Shown here: one piece after another, positions 1-5,920 of the stretch
How the letters are laid out: every line of letters begins with the position of its first letter
Numbering within the stretch: position 1 is the first letter of the stretch
NCBI GenBank assembly: GCA_003565055.1
Contig: PXDM01000118.1
Coordinates: 1 to 5,920 of the forward strand
Direction of reading: 5' to 3'
DNA from: Paracoccaceae bacterium
Lineage (GTDB): Bacteria > Pseudomonadota > Alphaproteobacteria > Rhodobacterales > Rhodobacteraceae
Length of the DNA stretch: 5,920 nucleotides
Program-made: the position numbers and the translations under genes
Notes under the pieces: generated by a model
Told to the model about the DNA's origin: nothing
The model's database searches: none
What the model saw: the letters and a program-made list of their open reading frames with translations, nothing else

Positions 1-86
1 CGACCCTGCCACAGGATGGTTTCGTGTTCGGGCGGCCGCTCGGGCAACCCCTTGATCGGTTCAAATGCGAAATCATCATGTGACAT
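1..86 (-). CDS. puhB: PuhB, photosynthetic complex assembly protein (5' end only)
   Basis: Only the first 28 codons and two further bases are in the window; the gene continues beyond the left edge. The visible protein starts MSHDDFAFEPIKGLPE and reaches ILWQG, which matches the N-terminus of PuhB as I recall it from Rhodobacter species (an acidic start, then FEPI.GLPE, then LLWQGRP). In that family PuhB is an inner-membrane protein that helps assemble the reaction centre; its membrane helices lie downstream and are not visible here. The ATG at 86 is chosen because a GAGGAA Shine-Dalgarno sequence (99-94) sits 7 bases upstream. It follows puhA after 44 bases on the same strand, the usual puhA-puhB arrangement, so it is probably co-transcribed. 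The call rests on a short sequence plus position. Confidence 0.88.
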   Translation of the reverse strand, partial: MSHDDFAFEPIKGLPERPPEHETILWQG

Positions 87-93
87 GGGTCGG

Positions 94-99
94 TTCCTC
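94..99 (-). promoter_or_regulatory. Ribosome-binding site of puhB
   Basis: GAGGAA on the minus strand, 7 bases before the ATG at 86. It fixes the start of the truncated puhB. A run of seven A residues in the transcript (101-107 on the window) lies immediately upstream and makes this 44-base gap unusually A-rich for the region. No hairpin or terminator is visible between puhA and puhB. Confidence 0.75.
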
Positions 100-130
100 G
101 TTTTTTTATGGTCGTCTCAAAGCGTCAGGC

Positions 131-934
131 TCAGGCTGGTTTGCTCATCGCCTCGCTCAGCATGCGCATCTTGGACATGGAGGTGATGCGCTTGTCCGCG
201 CGGTAGAGATAGCCACCGGCATAGAAGGCCGAGACCTTTTCCTCTTCCAGCTTGGTCACTTGCGCGTCCGATGCGATCATCGGCACATCCGCGAAAGAGC
301 CCGAGTCGATGGAGTTGATATAGACCATGTCGGATTTGATCTTCGCCATGGTCATGGGCGCCAGCCGCTTGCTGCCATCGGTGAGCGTGATTTCCAGATA
401 GCGGACCAGTTGCTCGGGCACATCGACCCACATATCGCTGATCGTGCCCGCCGATTTCTGGTCCGAGCCCACGACAGGAAGCCCGCGCGGGTCACGCCCT
501 GCGGCAAAGAAAAAGCCCTCGACCTTGGCCATCGGCTGGATCTTGGCATGGCCGTGCCCGTCAAGTTCGGGCTCATCGCGGCGCGCGGACCAGGAGGCCG
601 GGCCAACGCCGTCTTTCATCGCGTCGCCCGTGGGCGCGAAGGGAAAGCCCGTGCCGCCCGAGGTCGGAGCCATGGCCAGATCGCGGGCTTCACGCTCGAA
701 ATTCGGGGCTTTGTATTCGCCGCGCCCATGGGGCAGGTTGAAGGTCTTGGGCTCCGGGATCGACAGGATCGAATTCGTCTCGCTGCCATCCTCGTTTTCC
801 AGCGGGTAGCCTTCGCGCATATTCTCGCGCTGGATGTAGTAGATCAGCCCGGCGAAGAAGATCCAGAACATGTAGAGCGAGATCAGCGCGAGGTCGAAAT
901 TGCCGAAAAACAGCCAGCCATAGGGGGTATCCAT
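131..934 (-). CDS. puhA: Photosynthetic reaction centre H subunit (PuhA)
   Basis: A 267-residue protein, close to the roughly 260 usual for the family. It has one N-terminal membrane helix (about residues 13-33, rich in L, I, F and Y), then the conserved ENMREGYPLENEDG segment (37-50), KTFNLPHGRG (63-72), and a cytoplasmic beta-rich domain with GDAMKDGVGPASW (103-115) and PELDGHGH (122-129). The H subunit caps the L/M core on the cytoplasmic side and helps deliver protons to the secondary quinone QB. The residues known for this in Rhodobacter sphaeroides (Asp124, His126, His128, Asp170, Glu173, Arg177) appear at 125, 127, 129, 171, 174 and 178, a constant offset of one. An in-frame ATG exists at 973 inside lhaA, but the ATG at 934 has a strong Shine-Dalgarno sequence and gives the family-like N-terminus. 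That N-terminus (MDTPYGWLFFGNFDL) differs from the Rhodobacter one before GNFDL. A second in-frame TGA lies at 125-127, two codons after the stop. Confidence 0.98.
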   Translation of the reverse strand: MDTPYGWLFFGNFDLALISLYMFWIFFAGLIYYIQRENMREGYPLENEDGSETNSILSIPEPKTFNLPHGRGEYKAPNFEREARDLAMAPTSGGTGFPFAPTGDAMKDGVGPASWSARRDEPELDGHGHAKIQPMAKVEGFFFAAGRDPRGLPVVGSDQKSAGTISDMWVDVPEQLVRYLEITLTDGSKRLAPMTMAKIKSDMVYINSIDSGSFADVPMIASDAQVTKLEEEKVSAFYAGGYLYRADKRITSMSKMRMLSEAMSKPA

Positions 935-940
935 GGGTTT

Positions 941-948
941 TCCTCCTT
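941..948 (-). promoter_or_regulatory. Strong ribosome-binding site of puhA
   Basis: AAGGAGGA on the minus strand, 6 bases before the ATG at 934. It is the strongest Shine-Dalgarno sequence I see in the window and fills most of the 19-base gap between lhaA and puhA. It decides the puhA start in favour of 934 over the upstream ATG at 973. A strong site suits a structural subunit needed in larger amounts than the enzymes encoded upstream (inference). Confidence 0.9.
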
Positions 949-953
949 GAGGG

Positions 954-2390
954 TCAGGTTGGGAAATCGGCAAGGCCGATCCGTTGGTTGCGTTCTTGGG
1001 TTGGGTCGAAAATCCGGGTCCGCACCAGCGGGCCGAGAATGATGAGGGTCGCGAACAAAAGCCCGATCTCGAGATGGTAGACGACCGAATAGCCGATATC
1101 CGGCGTCATCAGGCCCGCGCCGAGATGGCCTGCATTGGCCAGCCCCTGCACCGTGTCGCGAATGCCGCCGCCGAGCGCCACAGCAAGCCCTGCCGCCGTG
1201 GCCTGCGCAGCCCCCCAGGCTCCGAGTGCCATGCCGCCGCCGACGATCCCGCGCCGGGGCATTTCCATGGCCGCCGTGAGGGTCGCAACCGCAAAGAGGC
1301 CAAGGCCGAAGCCGATGCCGAAAGCGCCTGCAAAGAAAATGCCTGTCGATTGCAGCGGCCCTGCAAAGATCACCGCCGAGAAGGCGAAGATGCCCGCAAG
1401 AATGCCCCGCGCGGCCATGCGGAACTGGTCAAGCCCACGCGCAAGCCAGCGCGCCGCAAGCCAGAAACCCAGAAGCGCGCCCACGGCCCAGACTGCGGTC
1501 AGGGTTGTGGTCGCGGCAACCGACAGGCCGAGGATCTCGCCGCCATAGGGCTCCAGCAGCACATCTTGCATGTTGAAGGCCAGCCCACCGACAAAGACCA
1601 CGGCCAGCAAGCGCCCGGCCTGCCCGCCGCTCATGTAATCGCGCCAGGCATCGCGGAAGGCGGGCTTGGGGGCCTCGCGCTCCGCGCGCGTCATCGGCTT
1701 GATCTTCTCCTGCTTCCACAGCGCGATCACGTTCAGCGCCAGCGTGAAGACCGCGCAGCCCTGCACAACCTGAATGAGCCGCAAGTCACTGAAATCACGC
1801 AGCAGCCAGCCCACGATCAGCGCCGAAATCGCCATGCCCGCAAGGAAGGTGACATAGAGCAGCGCCACAACGCGGGGCCGCGTCTCGTCATCGGCCCGGT
1901 CGGCGGCCAGCGCAATCCCGGCGGTCTGGGTCATGTGCAGCCCGAAGCCCGTCATCAGGAATGCGAGCGCGGCAATGACCTCGCCCGCGAAGGGCACGTC
2001 ATGGACGACATCGCCGGTCAGCACCAGAAGCGCGAAGGGCATGATCGCCAGCCCGCCAAATTGCCAGAGCGAGCCGAACCACAGATAGGGGATGCGCTTC
2101 CAGCCAATGGCCGAGCGGTGATTGTCCGACTTGAAGCCCAGAATTGCGCGGAACGGTGCGATCAGCACTGGCAGCGCGATCATGAAGGCCACGAGCGAGG
2201 CTGCAAGCGACAGCTCCACGATCATAACCCGGTTGAGCGTGCCCAAAAGCAGCACAGTCGCCATGCCGACCGAGACCTGAAACAGGCTCAGCCGCAGGAT
2301 CTGGCGCAGCGGCAGACCTTCGGAGGCCGCATCCGCGAAGGGCAGCCAGTTGAGCCCGATCTTGGAGAACATTGCCTTGGGGATGATCAT
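954..2390 (-). CDS. lhaA: LhaA, light-harvesting complex 1 assembly protein (PucC/BCD family)
   Basis: A 478-residue, strongly hydrophobic protein with about 12 predicted membrane helices and a hydrophilic central loop (about 225-258) that splits it into two halves, as in the major facilitator fold. Family hallmarks are LNRVMIVEL (52-60), FKSDNHRSAIGWKRIPYLWFG (86-106, acidic-basic loop then helix), FGGLAIMPFALLVL (111-124), MQDVLLEPYGGEILG (274-288) and GGGMALGAWGAAQ (384-396). The family includes PucC (LH2) and LhaA (LH1, formerly orf1696/F1696 in Rhodobacter capsulatus). It is thought to help insert or sort antenna polypeptides and bacteriochlorophyll in the inner membrane. Its place between bchM and puhA identifies it as LhaA rather than PucC. 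The ATG at 2390 overlaps the bchM stop as ATGA and has GGAG (2402-2399) 8 bases upstream. A longer reading from 2408 adds six residues but has no Shine-Dalgarno sequence. Confidence 0.94.
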   Translation of the reverse strand: MIIPKAMFSKIGLNWLPFADAASEGLPLRQILRLSLFQVSVGMATVLLLGTLNRVMIVELSLAASLVAFMIALPVLIAPFRAILGFKSDNHRSAIGWKRIPYLWFGSLWQFGGLAIMPFALLVLTGDVVHDVPFAGEVIAALAFLMTGFGLHMTQTAGIALAADRADDETRPRVVALLYVTFLAGMAISALIVGWLLRDFSDLRLIQVVQGCAVFTLALNVIALWKQEKIKPMTRAEREAPKPAFRDAWRDYMSGGQAGRLLAVVFVGGLAFNMQDVLLEPYGGEILGLSVAATTTLTAVWAVGALLGFWLAARWLARGLDQFRMAARGILAGIFAFSAVIFAGPLQSTGIFFAGAFGIGFGLGLFAVATLTAAMEMPRRGIVGGGMALGAWGAAQATAAGLAVALGGGIRDTVQGLANAGHLGAGLMTPDIGYSVVYHLEIGLLFATLIILGPLVRTRIFDPTQERNQRIGLADFPT

Positions 2391-3061
2391 GCGCGCAGCT
2401 CCAGGCATTCAGAGATGTAGAAACCCCGCGACACCCGGCCAACACGGCGCAGGCCCGTGACATTGATCCGACGATGGTCATGCGGGATCATGGTGGGCGA
2501 ACGATCCGCGCGCGGAAAGGCGCGGCCCGCATGCCACATCGCCATCAGAAGCGGCGTGCGCGGCGCGAGCGTGAAGACGGTCTGCCCGGCACGTGCGCGC
2601 AGGTCGTCGAGCGCGGCCTCCAGATCAGACCGGGTGTAATAGATCAGGCTGTCCATGGCGACGACATGATCGAAGCGGCCCAGCGCGGCGCCGAGCATGT
2701 CGCCTGCACGAAAGCTCACACGCCCCGGCAGCCCTTCGGGCAGGCGCTTGGCCGCGATCTCGACCAGCTTGGGCGAGATGTCGACCGCCACGACCTCAGC
2801 CCCGCGCGCGGCCAGCTCTGCCGAGGCCGCCCCCGTCCCGCAGCCCGCATCGAGCACCCGCGCCCCGCGCAGGTCCTCGGGCAGTTGCGCCAGCATCAAA
2901 GCGCGCATCGTGTCGCGCCCCTCACGCACGGTCTGGCGAATGCGCGAGACTGGCGCATCCGAGGTCAGCCGCTCCCAGACGCGGGTCGCCGTGCCATCGA
3001 AATACTCCGCCACCCGGCTGCGGGTCGCGTCATAGCTCGGTGTGGGCGTCAGATCACGCAT
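2387..3061 (-). CDS. bchM: Magnesium-protoporphyrin IX O-methyltransferase (BchM)
   Basis: A 224-residue soluble, class I SAM-dependent methyltransferase. It transfers a methyl group from S-adenosylmethionine to the ring-C propionate of Mg-protoporphyrin IX, giving the monomethyl ester, directly after Mg chelatase. The SAM-binding glycine motif VLDAGCGTG is at 69-77, the acidic residue that ends strand beta-2 is in VAVDIS (91-96), and GDM (120-122) follows. BchM-specific stretches are RVAEYFDGTATRVWERL (16-32), VRQ-like IRQTVREGRDTMR (41-53), VVAMDSLIYY (133-142), RSPTMIPH (187-194) and SRGFYISECLE (211-221). Its ATG shares one base with the bchL stop (TGATG), and its stop overlaps the lhaA start (ATGA). 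Only a weak GGGA lies about 8 bases upstream of its start, so its translation is probably coupled to bchL. The length is normal and the motifs are intact. Confidence 0.97.
   Translation of the reverse strand: MRDLTPTPSYDATRSRVAEYFDGTATRVWERLTSDAPVSRIRQTVREGRDTMRALMLAQLPEDLRGARVLDAGCGTGAASAELAARGAEVVAVDISPKLVEIAAKRLPEGLPGRVSFRAGDMLGAALGRFDHVVAMDSLIYYTRSDLEAALDDLRARAGQTVFTLAPRTPLLMAMWHAGRAFPRADRSPTMIPHDHRRINVTGLRRVGRVSRGFYISECLELRA
2399..2402 (-). promoter_or_regulatory. Ribosome-binding site of lhaA
   Basis: GGAG on the minus strand, 8 bases before the ATG at 2390 and lying inside the last codons of bchM. It supports the ATGA-overlap start over the ATG at 2408. It is a modest site, so translation probably also depends on ribosomes finishing bchM. 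Confidence 0.6.
2416..2433. promoter_or_regulatory. Possible PpsR/CrtJ-type palindrome (TGT-N12-ACA)
   Basis: TGT at 2416-2418 and ACA at 2431-2433 are separated by exactly 12 bases, matching the consensus for the redox- and light-responsive photosynthesis repressor PpsR/CrtJ. It lies in the last codons of bchM, 26 bases upstream of the lhaA ATG. It was the only exact match found when I scanned TGT occurrences by eye. About one chance match is expected in a window of this size, and the bases also encode the conserved SRGFYIS motif of BchM. It is a candidate only; no promoter elements were recognised beside it. Confidence 0.25.
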
Positions 3062-3957
3062 CAGTCAAATCCCAGAAGCTCGAAAATATCGCGGTCAGGC
3101 AGGGGCGCGGGGCTCAAAGCCTCAGTGCCGTTGTAAAGCGCTTCGGCCAGCCGCATGTATTCGGTGCGGCAGGCCAGCACGTCCTCATCGGCATCCATCT
3201 CGAAGAGCGTCTTCTTCTTCAGACGCGAACGCCGGATCGCATCGACATCCGGCATATGGCCGATCCGCTTGAAGCCCACTGTGTCGCAGAAACGGTCCAC
3301 CTCATCGGTCGCGCGCGAGCGATTGGCGATGCAGCCTGCGAGCCGCACTTTGTAATTCGCCGATTTCGCCTGCACCGCCGCAATGATGCGGTTCATCGCA
3401 TAGATCGAGTCAAAATCATTGGCAGTGACGATCACAGCCTTGTCGGCATGCTGCAAGGGTGCTGCAAAACCACCGCAGACCACATCGCCCAGCACATCGA
3501 AAATCACCACATCCGTGTCATCGAGGAGATGATGCTGCTTCAATAGCTTCACCGTCTGGCCCACGACATAACCACCGCAGCCCGTGCCCGCAGGCGGCCC
3601 GCCTGCTTCCACACACATCACACCGCCCCAGCCTTCCGTCACGAAATCCTCGGGGCGCAGTTCTTCGGGGTGGAAATCCACCTCTTTCAGAATGTCGATC
3701 ACAGTGGGCTGCAAGCGGCCGGTCAGCGTAAACGTGCTGTCATGCTTGGGGTCACAGCCGATCTGCAACACGCGCTTTCCCTGTGCTGCAAAAGCCGCCG
3801 ACAGGTTGCTCGAGGTCGTCGATTTCCCGATCCCGCCCTTGCCATAGACCGAAAACACAGTCGCGCCCTCGATCTTCGTGGCCGGGTCCAGATGCACCTG
3901 CACCGAGCCTTCGCCATCACGACCCTTCAGGTCTGGTATTTCATCTCTGGGGCTCAT
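3061..3957 (-). CDS. bchL: Light-independent protochlorophyllide reductase, Fe protein BchL
   Basis: A 298-residue NifH-like ATPase, full length for the family. As a homodimer it carries a [4Fe-4S] cluster and passes electrons, with ATP hydrolysis, to the BchN-BchB component, which reduces the C17-C18 double bond of protochlorophyllide without light. The P-loop GKGGIGKST is at 39-47. QIGCDPKHDSTFTLTG (65-80) follows. The cluster cysteines are C127 (GTGCGGY) and C161 (VVCGGF), and the switch II segment is DVLGDVV (154-160). The C-terminus DRDIFELLGFD (288-298) is typical. The ATG at 3957 is chosen because the MSP start matches Rhodobacter BchL and AAGGGA lies 8 bases upstream; an in-frame ATG at 3984 would add nine residues that fall in the leader. 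It follows bchH after 94 bases and overlaps bchM by one base. The enzyme class is oxygen-sensitive (established knowledge). Confidence 0.99.
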   Translation of the reverse strand: MSPRDEIPDLKGRDGEGSVQVHLDPATKIEGATVFSVYGKGGIGKSTTSSNLSAAFAAQGKRVLQIGCDPKHDSTFTLTGRLQPTVIDILKEVDFHPEELRPEDFVTEGWGGVMCVEAGGPPAGTGCGGYVVGQTVKLLKQHHLLDDTDVVIFDVLGDVVCGGFAAPLQHADKAVIVTANDFDSIYAMNRIIAAVQAKSANYKVRLAGCIANRSRATDEVDRFCDTVGFKRIGHMPDVDAIRRSRLKKKTLFEMDADEDVLACRTEYMRLAEALYNGTEALSPAPLPDRDIFELLGFD

Positions 3958-3965
3958 TGTGACGT

Positions 3966-3971
3966 TCCCTT
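3966..3971 (-). promoter_or_regulatory. Ribosome-binding site of bchL
   Basis: AAGGGA on the minus strand, 8 bases before the ATG at 3957. It lies at the end of the AT-richer tail that follows the GC hairpin (AGATGAAGGGA), so the intergenic element itself appears to supply the translation signal. It supports the 298-residue BchL over the longer reading from 3984. Confidence 0.7.
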
Positions 3972-3988
3972 CATCTTTGTCCAAATAT

Positions 3989-4020
3989 CCCGGGGGGTCC
4001 GGGGGGCTGGCCCCCCGGCC
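3989..4020 (-). repeat. GC-rich hairpin element between bchH and bchL
   Basis: In the transcript, CCGGGGGG (4018-4011) pairs with CCCCCCGG (4006-3999) as a perfect 8-bp all-GC stem with a four-base CCAG loop. A second CCCCCCGG copy (3997-3990) follows after a single A and can pair with the same G-run, so two mutually exclusive stems are possible. There is no U-run behind the stem; the next bases are ATATTTGG (3988-3981). This is therefore not a canonical intrinsic terminator. It could protect mRNA ends or lower read-through from bchH into bchL. From memory, similar hairpin-plus-ATATTT...GATGAAG blocks recur between genes in Rhodobacterales genomes, which would make it a dispersed repeat; this window has only one copy, so I cannot show that. 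Confidence 0.6.
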
Positions 4021-4051
4021 TTGACCTGGGGCGCATTAGTCGCGGCATTGC

Positions 4052-5920
4052 TCATTCGGCGGCAATCCCTTCGACACGATCTTCAATCTCATCCGCCGCA
4101 TCCTGCAGCGCCGCCAGCGTCGCCGCATCGGGCTGCCAGTAATTGCGCTCGGACGCCTCGATCAGCCGCCCGGCCAGCCTTGCGCTGGCCTGCGGGTTCA
4201 GCTCTGCCAGACGCCGGCGCATCGCCTCGTCGAGCACGAATGTTTCTGACAGCCGCTGGTAGACCCAGGGCTCCACCGTGCCGGTTGTGGCCGACCAGCC
4301 GAGCGTATTGGTCACTTGCGCCTCGATCTGGCGCACGCCTTCGGCCTTATGCGTCAGGAGCGCTTCATAGAATTTCGGATTCAGCGCCCGCGAGCGGGTC
4401 TCCAGCGCGATCTGGTCGCGCAAACTCCGCACCTTGCCCGCGCCGCGCGTCTGATCGCCGATATAGACCGGCGTTTCCGCCCCGCCCCGCGCGCGTTTCA
4501 CCGCCCGCGCGATCCCGCCCAGCGTGTCGAAATAATGATCAACCGTGGTGACGCCCAGCTCGACCGATTCGAGGTTCTGATAGGCCAGATCGACGGTTTT
4601 CAGCGTCTCTTTCAAGAGCGCGCCCTGCGCTGTGGGCTTACCATTGATGCCGTAAGCGAAGCCCTTGCGGCTCTGATAGGCATCGGCCAGCTCATCCTCA
4701 TCGCCAAAGGCCGAGCTGTCCACAAGCTGGTTGACGTTCGAGCCATAAGCGCCTTCGGCATTGGAAAACACCCGCAGCGCTGCGGTTTCCAGATCAACCC
4801 CCAATTCGCGGGCCGTCGCCCGCGCATGGGCGCGGATGAAATTCTGCGCCTCGGGCTCGTCAGCCAGCGCGGCCTTGTAGGCCGCTTCGGCCAGTAGCCG
4901 CGTCTGCAAGGGCAGCAGGTCGCGGAAAATACCCGAGAGCGTCATCACCACGTCGATACGCGGACGGCCAAGCTCCGAGAGCGGGATCAGATCCGCGCCC
5001 GACAAGCGGCCATAGGCATCGAAACGCGGCACTGCACCGATCAGCGCCAGGGCCTGCGAAATCGGGCCGCCATCGGATTTGATATTGTCCGACCCCCAGA
5101 GCACCATCGCCACAGTGCGCGGCAGGGTGGGGTGCGCATCGAGGATCTTTTGCGCCTGCACCGCCCCTTCGCGCAGCGCAAATGCCGTGGGCATGCGGAA
5201 CGGATCAAACGCATGGATATTGCGGCCTGTGGGTAGAATCTCGGGCGAGCGGATCAGATCGCCACCCGGCACTGGCGCGATATATTCCGCCGAGAGCGCG
5301 CGCACCAGCCCGGTCAATTCCCCGTCGCCCTGCAGCGCGGCATCCATCATCGCGCGCGCGGCGTCATCGGCATCGACATGCGCCATCAGCTGCGCCCGCG
5401 CGCCTGCATCGAGCTTGCGGCCCATGATGTGCAGACCTTCGGGGATCAGCGCATCTTCGCATTCCAGAAGCTTGACCCAGAGCGACTCCGGCGCGCCGGA
5501 CAGATCGACCGCGGCCGCCTGCTCGGTGATCAATGCCTCAAGCTCCGCCTTGGCGTCGTCTTGCGGGTCCATCCGCCGCCAGCGTGCGAGGCTGTCTTTC
5601 AACTCCTGCAAGCCCTTGTAGAGCCCGGCCTGCGCGACAGGCGGCGTCAGATGCGTGATCGTCACAGCGCCCGAGCGGCGCTTGGCGAGCGAGGCCTCAG
5701 ACGGGTTATTCGCGGCATAAAGGTAGATATTGGGCAGATTGCCGATCAGCCGGTCCGGCCAGCAAGTGCGGCTGACGCCGGCCTGTTTGCCAGGCATGAA
5801 CTCCAATGCGCCATGCATGCCGAAATGCAGCACGGCATCGGCGGCAAAGTCTTCGCGCATCCAGCGGTAGAATGTGGTGAAGGCATGGGTGGGCGCAAAG
5901 CCTTTTTCGAACAAAAGGCG
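4052..5920 (-). CDS. bchH: Magnesium chelatase subunit H (BchH), C-terminal part
   Basis: The reading frame is open from the right edge and encodes 622 residues to the stop at 4052. The family is about 1,190 residues long, so roughly the N-terminal half is outside the window. BchH binds protoporphyrin IX and, with the ATPase subunits BchI and BchD, inserts Mg2+ at the first committed step of bacteriochlorophyll synthesis. In the visible part (numbered from the edge) conserved blocks are LHFGMHGALEFMPGKQAG (31-48), DRLIGNLPNIYLYAANNPSE (56-75), VLWGSDNIKSDGG (273-285), RIDVVMTLSGIFRDL (321-335), NAEGAYGSNVNQLV (387-400), GFAYGINGKP (420-429), YIGDQTRGAGKVRSLRDQI (486-504) and LNPKFYEALLTHKAEGVRQI (513-532). 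The cobaltochelatase subunit CobN is related, but the adjacent bchL and bchM and these blocks favour BchH. No frameshift or internal stop is seen. It ends 94 bases before bchL. Confidence 0.98.
   Translation of the reverse strand, partial: RLLFEKGFAPTHAFTTFYRWMREDFAADAVLHFGMHGALEFMPGKQAGVSRTCWPDRLIGNLPNIYLYAANNPSEASLAKRRSGAVTITHLTPPVAQAGLYKGLQELKDSLARWRRMDPQDDAKAELEALITEQAAAVDLSGAPESLWVKLLECEDALIPEGLHIMGRKLDAGARAQLMAHVDADDAARAMMDAALQGDGELTGLVRALSAEYIAPVPGGDLIRSPEILPTGRNIHAFDPFRMPTAFALREGAVQAQKILDAHPTLPRTVAMVLWGSDNIKSDGGPISQALALIGAVPRFDAYGRLSGADLIPLSELGRPRIDVVMTLSGIFRDLLPLQTRLLAEAAYKAALADEPEAQNFIRAHARATARELGVDLETAALRVFSNAEGAYGSNVNQLVDSSAFGDEDELADAYQSRKGFAYGINGKPTAQGALLKETLKTVDLAYQNLESVELGVTTVDHYFDTLGGIARAVKRARGGAETPVYIGDQTRGAGKVRSLRDQIALETRSRALNPKFYEALLTHKAEGVRQIEAQVTNTLGWSATTGTVEPWVYQRLSETFVLDEAMRRRLAELNPQASARLAGRLIEASERNYWQPDAATLAALQDAADEIEDRVEGIAAE

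Noticed and set aside
935..973. Upstream start for PuhA at 973, giving 280 residues
   Set aside because: The extra 13 residues overlap lhaA, do not resemble any PuhA N-terminus, and read through the strong Shine-Dalgarno sequence of the 934 start.
65..1042. Plus-strand open frame (325 codons) antisense to puhA
   Set aside because: It covers puhA and runs into lhaA and puhB on the opposite strand. No family resemblance or sensible operon context; puhA on the minus strand is unmistakable.
984..2420. Long plus-strand open frame (478 codons) antisense to lhaA
   Set aside because: It mirrors lhaA almost exactly, and its product is a polar mix rich in H, R, Q and E with no recognisable domain. 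Long antisense frames of this kind are expected opposite high-GC genes.
2593..3546. Plus-strand open frame across bchM and bchL
   Set aside because: The product is R-, P- and A-rich in the manner of a shadow frame, and it crosses two well-identified genes on the other strand.
3989..4020. The bchH-bchL hairpin as an intrinsic terminator
   Set aside because: No U-run follows the stem on the transcribed strand, and the genes are normally co-transcribed in this cluster. Partial attenuation remains possible.
3670..4551. Plus-strand open frame spanning the bchL start, the spacer and the bchH end
   Set aside because: Low-complexity R/A/P/S translation with no domain. It owes its length to GC bias and crosses the only real spacer in the window.
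1..5920. A previously undescribed system in this window
   Set aside because: Every gene belongs to the known bchH-bchL-bchM-lhaA-puhA-puhB cluster in its usual order, with intact hallmark residues and no inserted or unassigned gene.

Overview
The window is a stretch of a purple-bacterial photosynthesis gene cluster. All genes lie on the minus strand, so transcription runs right to left: bchH (3' part) > bchL > bchM > lhaA > puhA > puhB (5' end only). The gene order, high GC content and protein sequences point to an alphaproteobacterium of the Rhodobacter/Roseobacter group (Rhodobacterales) that makes bacteriochlorophyll a. PuhA and BchL resemble the Rhodobacter proteins as I remember them, but PuhA has a different extreme N-terminus. 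I cannot name a genus from this window.

Layout from the upstream end. Positions 5920-4052 hold the C-terminal 622 residues of BchH, the porphyrin-binding subunit of Mg chelatase. A 94-base gap (3958-4051) carries a strong GC hairpin followed by an AT-richer stretch that supplies the bchL ribosome-binding site. bchL (3957-3061) encodes the Fe protein of dark-operative protochlorophyllide reductase. bchM (3061-2387) encodes Mg-protoporphyrin IX methyltransferase and overlaps bchL by one base (TGATG). lhaA (2390-954) encodes a 12-helix LH1 assembly protein of the PucC family and overlaps bchM by four bases (ATGA). puhA (934-131), the reaction-centre H subunit, follows after 19 bases with a strong Shine-Dalgarno sequence. 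puhB begins at 86 and runs off the left end of the window.

The genes connect pigment synthesis to pigment-protein assembly. BchH takes part in inserting Mg into protoporphyrin IX, BchM methylates the product, and BchL drives a later ring reduction. LhaA and PuhB are expected to help assemble LH1 and the reaction centre, and PuhA caps the reaction centre on the cytoplasmic side. The tight overlaps suggest translational coupling across bchL-bchM-lhaA.

I found no undescribed system here: this is a conserved, well-known operon. The points worth a second look are regulatory: the hairpin element between bchH and bchL, and a single PpsR/CrtJ-type palindrome just upstream of lhaA. There is no gene-free stretch longer than 94 bases. 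I saw no mobile elements, RNA genes or CRISPR arrays.
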